From NCBI GenBank assembly GCA_002348045.1, contig DDYO01000125.1, positions 1,656 to 7,627 on the forward strand: a stretch of DNA of 5,972 nt, in the 5' to 3' direction. Under the pieces are notes generated by a model. The model was not told where the DNA came from. It did not search any database and saw nothing but the letters and a program-made list of their open reading frames with translations. A program made the position numbers and the translations under genes. The DNA is from Anaerolineales bacterium UBA2232. GTDB lineage: Bacteria > Chloroflexota > Anaerolineae > UBA2200. Positions 5,618-5,972 of the stretch are shown in pieces; within the stretch, counting starts at the first letter, position 1, and each line of letters starts with the position of its first letter.

Positions 5618-5972
5618 TTCACCTATCCCTCATCCGAGGCTAGAGGCTACGTCGAGCATTTGCCTTCTTATCGACCGCCCGAACCAAGCCCGCCCCTACC
5701 TCAGAGAAAGGAGTCGGCCTGAGGCACTCACTTGGCGCATCTTCTGCGTAGCACACCGCAAATGCGACAGTTCGGTTGGTTGCGGCGGCGCCGTTGGGTT
5801 TCGGCTGGTTGGGGGTACGCCAAGTCAGCAACCTTCTGGGCTTCTGGTTTCGGGACTGCTATCAGGGATCTGGAGGGCACTACCCCAGATGGGACCGCGG
5901 ATGTTTTTGGGGTACTCTGTCCCCTACGTTCGTCCCGGTAGTACATTTGGGTGTCCGTCAGTTTTTCGCAAA
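5618..5972. other. Non-coding tail after the transposase remnant
   Basis: No convincing gene on either strand; open frames here are short and have no recognisable domain or good start signal. Visible structure is minor. There is an imperfect direct repeat TTCGGTTGGTTG / TTCGGCTGGTTG (5771-5782 and 5800-5811, 11 of 12). Inverted TACCCC / GGGGTA lie at 5881-5886 and 5909-5914. The last bases (GTGTCCGTCAGTTTTTCGC, about 5951-5969) could be the edge of another mobile element but this cannot be shown from the window. Confidence 0.4.

Noticed and set aside
5728..5946. Overlapping open frames of about 70 codons on both strands
   Set aside because: Mutually antisense, low-complexity, no ribosome-binding site and no recognisable motif.
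1..5972. CRISPR arrays, tRNA or rRNA genes, riboswitches
   Set aside because: No regularly spaced repeats, no tRNA-like cloverleaf and no rRNA-like conserved stretches were seen by eye on either strand.

Overview
The window holds most of a leftward (minus-strand) drug-efflux-type ABC transporter operon (bases 1-4326). To its right lies a decayed insertion-sequence transposase on the plus strand (about 4521-5617), followed by a non-coding tail. The composition is moderately GC-rich. The host is a bacterium. The gene set and the transposase family would fit Chloroflexota or a similar environmental lineage, but the sequence does not prove this.

Operon, in transcription order from right to left: a sigma70-type promoter with TTGACA, a 17-nt spacer and TATCAT (4360-4388); a winged-helix regulator (3616-4326); a first ABC ATPase (2626-3573); a second ABC ATPase starting at a GTG that overlaps the previous stop (1676-2629); an ABC-2 permease (529-1665); and the first 159 residues of a lipoprotein membrane-fusion (HlyD-like) adaptor that runs off the left edge (1-477). 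The set parallels the YbhG-F-S(-R) exporter of Escherichia coli, except that the double ATPase YbhF is here two separate genes and no second permease is seen before the edge. The two ATPases should pair as a heterodimer under the permease. The adaptor would extend the path outside the membrane, and the regulator probably controls its own operon. The substrate cannot be read from sequence.

The main points of interest are regulatory and mechanistic. ATPase 1 has lost the H-loop histidine and ATPase 2 has a degenerate signature motif; both defects fall on the same ATP site of the predicted heterodimer. A 21-nt leader sequence (19 of 21 identical, 17 contiguous) covers the ribosome-binding site of both the regulator and ATPase 1. 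A terminator-like hairpin lies between the permease and the adaptor gene.

Right part: with frameshifts and stops bridged by eye, 4521-5617 reads as an integrase-core (DDE/rve) transposase. It has at least three frame changes, several internal stops and a lost first catalytic aspartate, so it is a dead IS remnant. The last 355 bases hold no convincing gene. I did not find an undescribed defence or other novel system; the transporter belongs to a recognised type.
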